From assembly GCA_037447655.1 (NCBI GenBank), contig JBBHKE010001684.1, positions 64,001-124,000 of the forward strand: DNA of 60,000 bases. Direction: 5' to 3'. Under the pieces are notes generated by a model that worked only from the letters and a program-made list of their open reading frames with translations, ran no database searches and was not told the origin of the DNA. The DNA is from Zygnema cylindricum (taxonomy: Eukaryota; Streptophyta; Zygnematophyceae; Zygnematales; Zygnemataceae). This document shows, piece after piece, positions 1-11,799 of the stretch (position 1 is its first letter; the number at the start of each line of letters is the position of its first letter). A program made the position numbers and the translations under genes.

Positions 1-25
1 ATATATAATAAACAGGCTAAAACTA

Positions 26-207
26 CACGGATCATCGTTATTAGTGTTAATAAACACTACTTCAGTCGCGACTTTTTTGGCCAAAAATCACTAAATAGAG
101 TTCAGAATATTATTTAAGGACGTGGACTGCAATCTGCCACGCTCCTGTTATTAATTTTAGTTTCGCATTCACACTAACAAATCTTTAACGCTGATAGATA
201 AGCGGTG
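26..207. mobile_element. TA-flanked MITE-like element
   Basis: It begins CACGGATCATCGTTATTAG and ends AGCGGTG, flanked by TA at 24-25 and 208-209. The ends are imperfect inverted repeats. The left part matches the inverted right end of the element at 31488-32029, so the two are one subfamily. There is no coding capacity. It lies about 40 bp from the 3' end of the tRNA gene. Confidence 0.5.
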
Positions 208-248
208 TACTTAAAACTGGAACGGTACTTTGAACGATAAAATATAAA

Positions 249-321
249 TGGAGATGCGGGGTATCGATCCCCGTACCTCTCGCATGCTAAGCGAGCGCTC
301 TACCATGTGAGCTACATCCCC
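249..321 (-). tRNA. tRNA-Ala (anticodon AGC)
   Basis: The minus strand folds into a full cloverleaf. The acceptor stem is GGGGATG paired with CATCTCC, with A as discriminator, and contains the G3-U70 wobble pair that is the main alanine identity element. The anticodon stem is CTCGC/GCGAG with loop TTAGCAT, giving anticodon AGC. The T arm is CGGGG/CCCCG. There is no intron. An A-box-like D arm and B-box-like T arm are present, and four T residues on the transcribed strand (plus 239-242) can stop RNA polymerase III. It appears functional. Confidence 0.95.
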
Positions 322-954
322 TCATACAATTACAATTTAATTATTTTTGTTAGAACCCTCCGAAACAACAATACAACCGCTTAAACGGAATTGTTTAGTG
401 CGACACTATATCTCGTACGATTGAAACCAGACGTACCCTTATTTAACATAACTCGTAGTGTATCGGTAAATTTTCTAGCGCGATAATTCCCAAGAATGAT
501 ATCATCAGTAACTGATATGGCCGATATACCACGTGGTGACTAATAGATTGATATCGCCAATATATCGTTATTATCATATACTGTACTGACAAGGTACATA
601 TCGATTATCGGTAGGACGCTAACACAACACGAATAATTTGTGTTGCTTTTTTTTTTCTCCACCATCACTTATTGCAATAATGGAAAAAAAAAGCGAATAA
701 TTTTTTAACTTTTAATAAAGGCAGATCTTCTTCCTGCAATAATGAGCCTCCAGTGAAAAAGACAAAACAATCATCGCAAAATTTTTCACCTCTTCCAGAA
801 ACAGCTTCATTCGAATTCTTCTCAACTTCTCTATCAAAGAAAGATCATAAAGAAAACAAAAAAAGAAAGAACATTGCTGAGAGAAAACCAAAAAAAAAAA
901 AAAAAAAAAAAACCAATCCATTCTTTTCAGCATCAAGGATCTCCTCCCTTCCCT
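322..954. other. AT-rich spacer, no gene seen
   Basis: No convincing coding exon or complete transposon. It holds an A-run near 890-912 and a stretch at 598-640 containing GGACGCTAACAC, which also occurs in the right end of the inverted-repeat element at 2094-2374. Confidence 0.5.
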
Positions 955-955
955 C

Positions 956-1312
956 TTACTTGTGAGGTATAGACGCCATGATAGCCCATGCTGACGTGGC
1001 AATCCATTGACCTTCCTCGGAGACTGCCATCATAGGAACCTTCCTTGGAGCTTCCCCTTGGAAGCCATGGCCATGACTTCCATTTGCAGCGCTTCTAATC
1101 ATGGAAGCTTCTTCTTCGAATGAAGCACCTTCCTGAAGCGTGGCGCCTACAGATTTCTTTGAAACGAATCTTTCCTGGTTGCATGCGCCAAAACGTGACA
1201 CGTGTCTTGCCATCCGACCTACCCTGCGCGAAATAAAACGAGCAGGGAACAGACGTGACGTGACGACGGGTGCAGGTTTTGCAGAGGGCAGCCATGGCGG
1301 TAGAGGAGGCAT
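956..1312 (-). CDS. Possible first exon of an unrecognised gene
   Basis: A 118-codon minus-strand reading frame starts MPPLPPWLP and has an Arg/Ser-rich N-terminus that could be an organelle presequence. The segment is clearly richer in GC than its surroundings. The stop overlaps CACAA|GTAAGA, a good splice donor, so the frame may be the 5' exon of a gene continuing left, possibly beyond the window edge. A second ATG at 1295 lies in strong plant context (GCCATGGCTGCC) but opens another frame that stops at 1095. ACGTGACGTGACG lies at about 1254-1266. I do not recognise the protein and found no following exon. Confidence 0.25.
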   Translation of the reverse strand: MPPLPPWLPSAKPAPVVTSRLFPARFISRRVGRMARHVSRFGACNQERFVSKKSVGATLQEGASFEEEASMIRSAANGSHGHGFQGEAPRKVPMMAVSEEGQWIATSAWAIMASIPHK

Positions 1313-3662
1313 GGGCAGAGAGAGTCAGCTGCCATGGATTGAAGGTTGTTTTTTAGATTACTACTGCAGGAGATTCATGGGAGCTTACAATCTTACATTC
1401 TGTAGGCTGGAATGTCGAAACGTCAAATGAAAAGCTAAAAAGTGCGAAAATTGAGGCCATTCCGTATTCTATGCATTCCTTGAGATCTTCACTGTAATTA
1501 AACACGCACTAATTATTATTTACTGTAAAAAAGCCGCACAGAAGGTATGAATACGGGCTCAATAGTGTGGATAAATGTTTCCGTACTTGGAACTGGTCAG
1601 AATAAACAGAAATAACGTACGTCCGTATGATTTACGGATGTTAGATATTTATACTGTACTGTACCTCTCATCTGGCATGACGTCAGTAACGACAAAATTC
1701 GTATTTACGATTGGAAGGACCGGACCATACTCCCATTTTCAAGATATTTTCTGTCGCTGACGCCGTCGACGTCATTTCGAAGGAGCGTTGACTTCCGTTT
1801 GGAATCTGGATGCCGGGAGTCTTCGATCACACTTGTGCCGCCCCGCCTATGGGCAATTTTCGAATAACAAACTTAGGAAAACATCTGACATGCAACGTCG
1901 GCATTTTTGACGACACAACAAAATTTCCACGTCTCTTGACAGAAGGATGGAGGTATTTGTCGTACATGCTTTTACACACGGGACCACTCCATCAGCGACG
2001 CTAATGAAGCAGAGAGAGAGTTCGAGAAATATTGTGAAACTCAAATGTTAATAATTGGGCTTATTTTTTTTTTCCCTTCATGTTAATTCTAATATAAATC
2101 GTGTTGGCTGTCAATATGAAGATACGTAGTAGGATAGATTGGTCCCTCATAATTGAAGTGTTTGAATATATTTCAAAACACATCAGACTTGATAATCAGT
2201 CCCAAAGATAAATATTATGTGCTAATCTTCTATCGACCGTGTAATCACTAAATTCGGTTGTAAAAACAAATCCTCCAATATTGAGATATGTAGAAAGACT
2301 AGTTTAGCTCCTGAAATTTTGAGGGACCAAACTATCTATGGCGTGTATTCATATTGGACGCTAACACGATTTATGTAGAAGTAACATAAAAGAAACCTCC
2401 CTTTTTGGCGCTTAAGAAAAATTTAGGATGTGTTTGTATGCTACAGTCAAAAGTCCACAAACACTACACTCCCACATGTTGTCCTTTTTTGTCTCCTTTT
2501 ATTTTCATTGGGCCGCGCTACCATTTCTATAATGCACTAAGTTAGACAGTCTTGTTAACAGAACTTCGCATCTACAGCACAGACAAGCTCCTTTGAGTTG
2601 GTTTGGACGGCCACATTTTCATCTTCTCTTAGCAACTTCAATGATAAATTTTTTCGCGGCTCCACGTCGACAATGACATAGCAGTTCAAACCGGACAAAA
2701 AATCAATCCAAGAAGATAGGGTAGCATTCAACTAGAAATACTGTAGTCACCAATAATTTCACGAATTCACTTAGGTGTCATTAGAAAAACACTGATGAAA
2801 ATTGTGGATTCATGCACAAAATACTCGAATTAAACACCACCCATTTGAAAATTCGTATCCAATTTCTTTCCCACAAATGACATTTTGGTTTTCCGTCTAC
2901 GCTAAAGTCCTTAGATATGGACCCTCCCATTTCCCACTCGGGAGAGGAAATTTGGCATTTCCTGAAACATTTTTACCCTTCGATCCTCCCACTATCTGCC
3001 GCAACTTTTCCTCACCAATCATCTTGTTGTTTCACCCCTTGACACCACCAGTCCTTGGTAGACTGGACACCTCTTCCAACCCGACTCTCTCATTTACCTT
3101 CTTCTCTTCCTCTTGCATTCACCTCCCAACAACAATCAATGAAACAAATGCAAGAAAGAGTGAAAAGAAAAAAAGTGTAACATGTGATCAACAATAGATC
3201 TCATGCCAACCACAATATCCAAAGAAAAGTTCGGTGTTGAAAACTATTTGGTACAAATTCTTCTCCAAGTATGAATTGGTAAATTAAAAACAGCCAACAT
3301 TGATAATTCAACAGTGCCCTGATCTGCTATTTCACATAAAACTAATTAGCATCCAAACTATCTATTAATTTCAACCAAAAAAGAATGATTGGCCTTCAAC
3401 AAAGTCAACCAACTTCCGTAAAAAATATGATTTTGACTCGAAGTTACAATGCGGCCCTACAATGCTCTCCTTTTCCGGCCCTTCATATAAAAGGAAGAAA
3501 AAAAGACTCCAGCAGCTTATATTATAAACTGCGAACCCGTCTTATTATGCCCGTACATTCGGCAACGCCAATTTCTTCTCGTCACTATTACTACGTGGAG
3601 CAGAAACAGACTCAAAAAGAGCAAAAAACTTTCACAACCGCAGTATTTCTCAGAGTGATAAC
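1313..3662. other. Spacer downstream of TOC75
   Basis: It contains one MITE-like inverted repeat (2094-2374) and otherwise unassigned AT-rich DNA. A 131-codon plus-strand frame at 2802-3197 lies in a pyrimidine-rich tract and has no recognisable domain. The TOC75 3' UTR should lie just left of 3663; I cannot place its poly(A) site. Confidence 0.5.
2094..2374. mobile_element. Inverted-repeat MITE-like element
   Basis: The ends are inverted repeats: ATAAATCGTGTTGGCTGTC on the left and the complement of GGACGCTAACACGATTTAT on the right. Pairing continues inward through GATTGGTCCCTCA and TGAGGGACCAAAC, giving arms of about 80 bp. No reading frame. I found no clean target duplication, so the superfamily is not assigned. 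Confidence 0.6.
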
Positions 3663-6600
3663 TTAGAAACGGTCACCTACCCTCAAAAAATACGACCACG
3701 AGCCCATATTGCAGTCTCTCACACACTCTGCCCTCACTTGACTAAGCTTCATTCCTATTCCCACGGCAGCTCCGTGTCCTTCTCTTCCAAAAAAGTGTGT
3801 GGGATTGCCTCGTACTTCCTTCGACCCTCCCAGATCTGTTCCGTATTCTGCGAATGCATATGCATATGTGCTTCGAATAGGCATCCGTACTTCACCGGCC
3901 AACTGCAAGAAGCCACAGTGACACGACCAATCAGAAAGTTTCCTTTGGGATAAAACTCTAAAAGTGAAAAAAGATATTTGTCATATTTCATCCGGTATTT
4001 GTTACAGTCGGTTGTGTGATTTTCCACAACTTGTCAGAAAGCTTTCCATTCATTAAACCTATAGCGAAAATAGCGAAAAAGTAATTAGACATTTGCCGCA
4101 TTTGGTTCAGTATGTGTGACAGTTGGTCGGTTTTCCATCTGTAAAAGCCCAAAAGTGAAGAAATTATTAAAAGATTCCATTTGTCATATTTTATCCAGGA
4201 TTTGTTACAGTTGGTTGTGTGCTTTTCCAAGATCACTCAGAAAGTTTCCCAGTTAATAAAACCCTAGGAGTAAAAAAGTGAATAGATGATTTCACTAGTC
4301 ATATTTGTTCGAGGTAGTTTTCCAAGCCAGATTTCCAAAAAGGTTTCGCCACTTGTAGAATATATAACTATGCTTCTACCACCTTTGGAAGCAAAAACAA
4401 AATTTTAAACAAGCTAGACTCTCTATGACGAACATACATTTCTGAAAGAAAGCAGATCCTCCTTTAGCTCGTCTTCCTTGCAAAAAGTAAAAATCCACAA
4501 GACACTCACCTCCAGCAAGCGGCGGGAAGCTCCCAATTCTCCCATAGTGTATCCACGAACTGAATATGGCCCTCCAAGAGTAAATGCATCATAAGTGGGA
4601 AGATCTCCAACACATCCTCCATAATGAGCGTGAAGCACGGCTACCCATGGAGGCACATCCTGCTTATCCATATTCTCCTCTGAAAGTTGAATGAACCTCG
4701 TCAAACTCAACTGGTGGCGATTAAAGAGCAAGGACTTGGTTCCCACTCCAATGCCTTGGTCCACCTGTAAAAGCACATTTTCCTCCCTTCGCCTGTTAAT
4801 TGAAGCCAATAAAAACTCAGTTGAGTATTTTCTCGGAGCCGAGCTTTGGATCCACATAAGCGATGTGAATTGTTAAACCAGTCGTAAGTTCTTTCTGCTT
4901 AGACAAGTGTGCACAAAGTACCTTGGCTTTGTTTTCCCGCCAAGCGAGAACCATCTATTCCTTTTATTTTTGCACAATTTGAACACACTTGTGACATGGT
5001 AATATAACATCACCTTCTCACTCATAAATAATTAAACAATCCGAGCTTCCTATTCTGAGACCATTACTTCACAAACAAATCCTTACAAAAACTACCATTA
5101 CTTCACAAACAGATCCTTACAAAAACTGTACAAAGGTTTGTGGAGCATGTGAAAACCTTCTGATAAAAACAGACATCAACCTCCTGATGCTTGAAGACTC
5201 TCACCTGGAAAATGTCACGGGACCCCACCAAGGCTCCATTCACAAAAGTCGTATTATCGCGAGTTAAATTAGCCTGCAAAAATGCGACTCTGTCAATGCC
5301 TGTATCCCCATGGGTGGTGGGAGTGCCCCCAGCGGAGACTGTGCCATTTGGCAACATTTTAACAGCTTGAGTGCATAAAGCAGTATTTTCATCTCGAGTT
5401 GCCACCTCCTCCATAACCACTCCATAGGTGAGTTTGCTCTGGGGAGTGTAATTCTGCATAACAAAAATAGGGAACAAAATCTTGTGAGTAATTTTGATAT
5501 TTGAGGTGAATTTTGTAGAGTCCGCAACATCTGATATATGTAGAAGGACCATCTCTCTCTATCTCTATTGCATAAGCCGCCCAAGAATCATCCATGACTG
5601 AGAACATATAGCTTCAACGAGAGGTTTGGGCCTTGTCGGTCGCGTTGGAAGACAGAAGTCATGGGCTTTTGCAACACAAGATATCCATTTTTGAAAAGAT
5701 CCGAATTCAAATGTGTGTTCATGTGCATAAACACTGGTTATGGTTAAGCCAACTATGTGATTCAGAGCCAGCGACAAACATTTTGTTTTTAGAAGTTTAG
5801 CTCCACCCAACCACTTCACCTAATCATAAACCCAAAATATTGTAGCCTCGGAACTTGTGATGCAGAGATCAATTTGTCTTACCTCACTTAGGGTTGCTTT
5901 TATCCCTGCTCTGTCAACCCAAACCAGTGGTACTTCTTCTGAATAAGGTCCTCCAACGAAAACTGCCGCCTGCTTTCGATTGTTAAAGATAGAAACATTC
6001 CCAACTCGGTTTCGTGGGTCCTCAATTCCATCTACGTAAGGATGTCGGTATTCCAGCCTAAAATCCAGGTCCTCCTGTACAGAGAAACAGAGATGTTTCC
6101 ACATTGAGGCAAGAACCATACTCCTGGAAATTCTGCTCAAATTACATACAACATTGGACTTTAACTGGTAAAAATGAATTTGTACAACAATTTATAATTA
6201 AGGTTCTGCTTTCCCATCATCAAGGATTTACAACTGCACCAGCTAAATTTTAAACCAAAGGTAACACCAAATATAGCCAGTTCTGGCAGGCATCCGGGGA
6301 TAAAAATAAGTAGATCTTATTGTTGAGCACATATATACAAACAAAAACATTACTTTTCAAACGGTCCCTTGGTGCAAATAGCTCAAAATAAACATAATTT
6401 TCCCAATAACTTAGCTTCAAACCTGGGACACTTCTCAGGGCTCCACAACCACCCAAAAAAAATCATCCATAATCTTAAATTACCAAGGATATACACGTCG
6501 AAAAGAAATTGAGCAATTTGAAAGAAAAATTCACAAAAAGAATAAGACCACAGAGGAAACCAGGAGCAGCTCACAGGTTTAGTGAATGCTCACTTGCCTG

Positions 6601-9600
6601 GGGATTGAGCAGATTGCTGCTGGCCACACTTCCAACTACCGAACGATTGAGCCCTCCCAGATTTCGATGCTCAAAGGCAACTGAACCGCCAGGCAAAGCA
6701 CTCACCTGAACATACAGATAGGTCCAGTCACAACATAAATATTAACATCCATTAAACATGATAACATTCAGTACGTGGACAGACAAAGAGGCAATCTGTG
6801 CATATATTTCATATTACTTTGGCTTAGTTTCAGTTCGTTTTTCTTTTGTTAGGGCCCTTTGTATTGTTCTTCTATTGTTTGCTTTCTATGTTCACATGGT
6901 TCTCTATATCAAGAGTTCTTAAGGAGATTTTACTGTGTATAAAACATGAAATCTCAAGCAGAAACACCCCGCGGATACAGATTTCACAATGACCTTCATT
7001 CTGAAGCCAGAAGAAATCCACCATGCATGGAATGTACTCTACACAAATCTTCACTCTACACAAATCTTCTCACTACAACAAAGTTGGAAGGAACTGTTGA
7101 AGGTCTATGACAGGTTTGTTGGTGCAACAAATCTTTAGAAAGACAAACTCCTGGCTGATCTCCTCAAACTGAAACTCATGATCCCAGCCTCCAGAATCAA
7201 ATTCTATATAAGGTTACAGAAGATTTCAATTCAAGGGCGAAGCAGTTTCCCACAGCTTAAAAGGACAACTACACAGAGGACAAAACGGTTCTCCACGATG
7301 TCCATTGCTGGATGAGAAGCACAAAAATTCTTACCACTGTTGGCTTCCCTGTATCTCCCGGTGCAATGCTCCATTCAGTCGTCACTTCAGCTGTCTTTGG
7401 CTCAAGTTCCTTCAACTTGACTTCCACTATGATTCCACCTTCCAAATCTTCATCTGGCCGCGGTAATACTTCGATGTTGGCAAACAGATTGAGGGAGTGA
7501 ATCTTCTGAAGAGCCTTTCTACCGGCATGGATGTTGAAAATCATTCCTGATTTCAACTGCAAAACATAGTCCCAGGTCGTTAATAAAGACATCATCGCTT
7601 TCCTTTTCTCCTTTTTCTCTTACACTTTCTATTCTCTTTTTCCTCAAGTTTTGTCACACAGTCAGAAGACGACCTTCGACGGTACCATTAACACAGTTGA
7701 ACTTTGGACGAGGAGATTGAATCCAGGATCGAAAGAATTTGAGACCAATTACCTCACGGTTCATCATTAAGTCAGAACTCCCAAAATCCTCTGACGCAAC
7801 AACGAATAACCAGGGTCATGCTCCATAAAAAAAACACGAGCACATTTCTCTCAAGGACCACAAACAAAATAAAGAGGACTTAGACTAAGTAGGGCATTAA
7901 AAAAAAAACCGAGTTGGCTATACTGAAAAGTTTCGAATAGTGTACTGCATTCAGCTTCCTTATTTACTTTACACATACTGAGTTTGCATTGTCAGGAAGT
8001 GGACACGGTCAAAAACCACCAACACCTCTTTAGGCATTTCACCAAGTTCTAGTGCAGGTTTTTTTGAAAGCAAAATTCCTGGAGCTCTGTTTTCTGCCAG
8101 CAAATATTCCACAGAGGAAAACTACTCTCAGACTTGTGATCATACCTCCCAAGGAAGCTCTCGGAGCACCACTGCCATATTTGTTTGTCCCTCGCTCCTC
8201 TCATTCATTCTGTCCTGGAACACAATGTCTACTCCCGTGATGTCCCCCTCAACGACTTCACATACAACTTCCTCAGTATTCAGGTTTCCAAAGTTCACCA
8301 CCTGCCATGTCAAACACCATCCTCCAATAAGCATCCACGGACGGACAAGCACAATGTAGATACAAAAACAAAGAAACAAGAAAAGGACAATCATGGAAAT
8401 CACATAACTCAAAGGACTGTATATGAAAGAAAGGCATCATCCAGGTGGCAGTGAAAAGGTCACTGAATTCCTGCCCACCTGTGCACAGACATATCCCTTG
8501 TCCTGGTACCATTTCTGAATCTTATCACGAATTTTCTGCAACATCCGTGCTGTCAACATTGGCTCCATTGACACATATTGGCTAAGTTCCCTTTCAATCC
8601 TGTCTGGCAGAAGCGTTTGCCTTGCAGAGCTTAACTTCTTTGAATAAAGCTGTTCCATTTTCTGCGGATCTGTCATATTAGCCGCGTCCATGTCTGTAGG
8701 AATAAGTCCCACATTAACAACTTTCACTCTGACTGCAGGGTTCCACTGGCTCTCCTCAAATTTGACCTCAACCTGCAAACATATCCCAAGCAATTCATTT
8801 CCTTAGGCCATGATAAGTAGCCCAACTATATTTTCTGTCACAAATGTCAGAAGTGAACAAGATACGAACCTGTCCTCCTCCACATGATGTGAGTCTACAG
8901 AAAACACAACGCAAAACTCCAGCATCTCTGAGTATCTTTTTTGTCATTTTTCAACTTACTCTAAGGGAGCCATCTGCCAGGGCAATTCCATCCATGTTGA
9001 CATCTTGAAACATGCCGGAGCCAGATAGGGCCGAAAGTTCTCCCTCCAGTTGACTCCGGGTGAATACTCCACCCTTTCGGACGGCAGCCACAAGGTCCCA
9101 AAATGCATCATTTTTAGGGACTGCCCGACCATTCCGGGCATCAATCAATTCCAGTTCCTCAATCTTGTATCGCTTGGTGGGATTCAACTTGCCCACAGGA
9201 ACTCTTGTTCCCACCTGCCATAGAAAAAACAAAAATGTAGATCTTGATCAGGTCTCAAACACACTGAATTTACAAACCAGGATGATAAATGATAGGTAGA
9301 CATTAAACCTCACATTAAACATCATAACAACATGTCAAAAGATGGGTACTTGTAACAAAGTACATTAGACGCCGTAATCTCAATCATACCACATAACTTT
9401 GATGATATAAATTTCAGCAGAATTTCAAGCAGGGTATTCCTGGCATCTTAAGCAGCCCGCCTAGAGCTGCCATTTAGAATTGCAAAATACACCTAAGAAC
9501 CAGGTGACTTGTACCAACTAACAAAATAACAAAATTAGAGGGCCAATTCATGTGCATGTGAGCCAGACCAGCGAGATTTCCCACAGTATAACGCCAAACT

Positions 9601-11799
9601 TACCCGCATGCCATGTGGATCAAAAGTCTCCACAGGGGGCTCCTCAACCTTTGAGACATTTTTCTCCTTCTCATCTTCTCTGTCTTCATCTTCATCATCA
9701 TCCTCGTCATCGTCATCGTCATCATCACTCTCAGCAGCCATGGCAGCGCCAGCTCGAAACTTCTGGGGACCGTGATTTCCTCCTCCTCCATTCCCCCCTC
9801 CACCACCACCCCCATCGCCACCATTCCCAAAGCCCCCTCCTCCACCGATACCAACTGTCAAGCAGTTACTATAGAGCCAGGTTGATCCTACAGCTGAGGC
9901 AACACCAGCGCCAATAAGAACAGCCTTTCGTGAAAACTGATGAGATGAGTTTTTGGAACCTCCCTTGCCTTTCCACTTAGAGCTAGTACCAGCCGAAGAG
10001 TTGCCCTTGCTTTCTATTTTTTTTGCCGTTGAAGATCTTAGATTCCAACGTGATTCCGAGGTTGGTTGTACAGGAGTGGTGACAACAGTTCTTGAGCTGA
10101 GGTGGGCCTGCGGTTTTCTGAAAGGACAAAAGTATAAGTAGAATGAGACCAAATTAACAACTTGAATACTGTTGACTTAAATGAAAAGAATGGCAAGCAC
10201 CATTTCAATGCTCGTGATGAAATCAAGAAGCTGGAAAGGAATCTGAATGTATGCATAGGAAAAGAGTATAATAGACCGCAAAGTAGGCTGGACTGCCAAA
10301 ACTCTACCGGAAGTTTCTCAACTGTTGATTTGTATGAAGTTTTCAATAAAATGATCTTTAAAGGCAACGAGAAAAACACTATCCTGCCAATTGCCGCATT
10401 CAAATGGACGGCCTTTCCTGCTTTCGGATTTAAATTCTTGATGTTACAGTTTCCAATTTGAAAGCTTCCTCGTTTTCTAGTTTCCGTTTTCGCCATGGAG
10501 ATAGCTTGACATTGAGTAAATACCTCCTTAAAATTTTATTAAATCAAAATTAATAGACGCGCTCATTTTCATAGGCAAGCTCGAAGGCCAGACTTTTGCT
10601 TGTGATATAGGGTGCAATGTACTTGCTAACAACTGCCAATTAAGGCACTGAGAATTGACAATCTTTGTTACATTGAACCGAGATTGACTTGAGACAAGGA
10701 TTTTGAGTTCTCTTGCACAGCAATTGTAAACGCTGCATTTTCACAGTAACATAAATAAAAATATATTCTAGATGTGAAAAAAAGAACCTCAAAATAAAAA
10801 TGATAATAAATCTGACATGCTAATGCTGGAAAACGTCCAAAAAATACCTTAAATGCTTGCTCAAAAACTTCAAGTTTATTGCGATTTTCTGATGATGAAG
10901 GAATTTTATAGAGTTCTGTAATCGTTTAACATAACAGAACCAGCCACATAATTTCGGACATGTCCGAATGTAAAAGCAACAGCTACACTAAAAAAAAAAA
11001 AAAAAAACATGGGAACACACTACCTACAACTCAGAATTGTCCCCTCATATATTTGACACCAACAACGCACTTTTATCCTAGTTAGAAAAATGAATCACAT
11101 TGACCAACAACACGTGATCAACCTACAGCCAAACATAAAATAAATAACTCTGAGGAGAAGGTAAATTATGGTCGCTTTAATATGGCGAAACTCAAATAAT
11201 AACAAAATTTAGGGACAAACTAATTGTCACTTTTGGTCAAACTGCACTCTTTCCTGACAAAGAGACAAAATGACGTGTAAGCGTTCCAGCTACCAATACT
11301 AGTCTTGAACCGGGATTTCCCCAAAGTTTCCTCAGACTTCTGTCGACACATGTCACAATTATGGCAAAAACTGCTTCATTGGAATTTTCAGAAACTCCAA
11401 CCGGTTCGGTTCCTTGCGTCGATACTGCACAAGTGCTTACATTCAAATACAAACCAGCAAACACTGTAACTTATAGACCTGCCCTTCCAAAACGGTCCTG
11501 TTGCTTAACTTCATTTAACTGCTTTACTCTGTATCCCACCTCAATATTTACGCGTTCATAAATGACAGCTGCCATAGTAGCAGCTGACACAAATTTCACT
11601 GGCTCATGCTCACTTCAAAATTTGCTAAAAACACAAGAAGGATTAAACCTAATTTCATGACTCGCTCCCACTTAGAAACAGTCCACTCATCGCAGTAAAA
11701 AACAACTCACGCTGCTGCATGCCGCCTCGATTGTAACGGAGCAGTTTCAATCGATCCATGAAGCGATACAAGCAGGCAATCTGATCCCACGGCAGCCAT
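3663..11799 (-). CDS. TOC75: TOC75 chloroplast outer-envelope protein import channel
   Basis: Omp85-family beta-barrel that forms the preprotein channel of the TOC complex in the outer chloroplast envelope. Exons, 5' to 3' on the minus strand: 11711-11799, 9604-10117, 8960-9214, 8479-8772, 8146-8301, 7335-7556, 6598-6705, 5883-6074, 5205-5453, 4510-4764, 3663-3902. They total 2574 nt (857 residues plus stop) with every phase consistent. Residues 1-110 are a Ser/Arg-rich transit region. A polyglycine stretch (about 121-143), known in Toc75 to direct envelope sorting, precedes AGAAMAAES, a plausible second processing site. An Asp/Glu run (159-182) follows. POTRA-type sequence covers about 202-515 (NFGNLN, EVVEGDI, EGGIIVEVKLKELE, TTEWS) and the barrel about 515-857 (FEHRNL, WVDRAG, GGPYSVRGY, FAEYGTDLG). 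It is slightly longer than Arabidopsis TOC75-III. Start ATG at 11799 lies in ATTATGGCTGCC context. Intron 7 uses a GC donor. The first exon is the least certain part. Confidence 0.95.
3925..4310. repeat. Degenerate tandem repeat in TOC75 intron 10
   Basis: About three to four diverged units of roughly 100 bp. Recurring pieces are CAGAAAGTTTCC, CCTAAAAGTGAAAAA, TTTGTCATATTT and TTTGTTACAGTTGGTTGTG. It lies wholly in the intron between the last two exons (3903-4509). Confidence 0.65.
6075..6597 (-). other. GC-AG intron (TOC75 intron 7)
   Basis: On the minus strand exon 7 ends AACCCTCAG-like CAATCCCCAG and the intron begins GCAAGT, ending TGTACAG before GAGGACCTGG. Using the downstream GTGAGC as donor would add four bases and break the frame into exon 8. 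The donor CAG|GCAAGT matches the strict consensus known for functional GC-AG introns. Confidence 0.8.
10118..11710. other. TOC75 intron 1
   Basis: Long first intron separating the N-terminal 29 codons from the rest. Donor GTGAGT and acceptor TTTCAG read on the minus strand. It contains an A-run near 10991-11007 and reading frames on both strands with no family resemblance. I see no gene inside it. Confidence 0.65.

Noticed and set aside
2802-3197. 131-codon plus-strand frame
   Set aside because: No motif, pyrimidine-rich background and no splice or start support.
9552-9917. 121-codon plus-strand frame rich in His and Pro
   Set aside because: It is antisense to the polyglycine and acidic coding region of TOC75 exon 2.
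11400-11580. 66-codon plus-strand frame and other short frames in TOC75 intron 1 and its surroundings
   Set aside because: Short, no motif, and opposite in strand to the transcribed gene.
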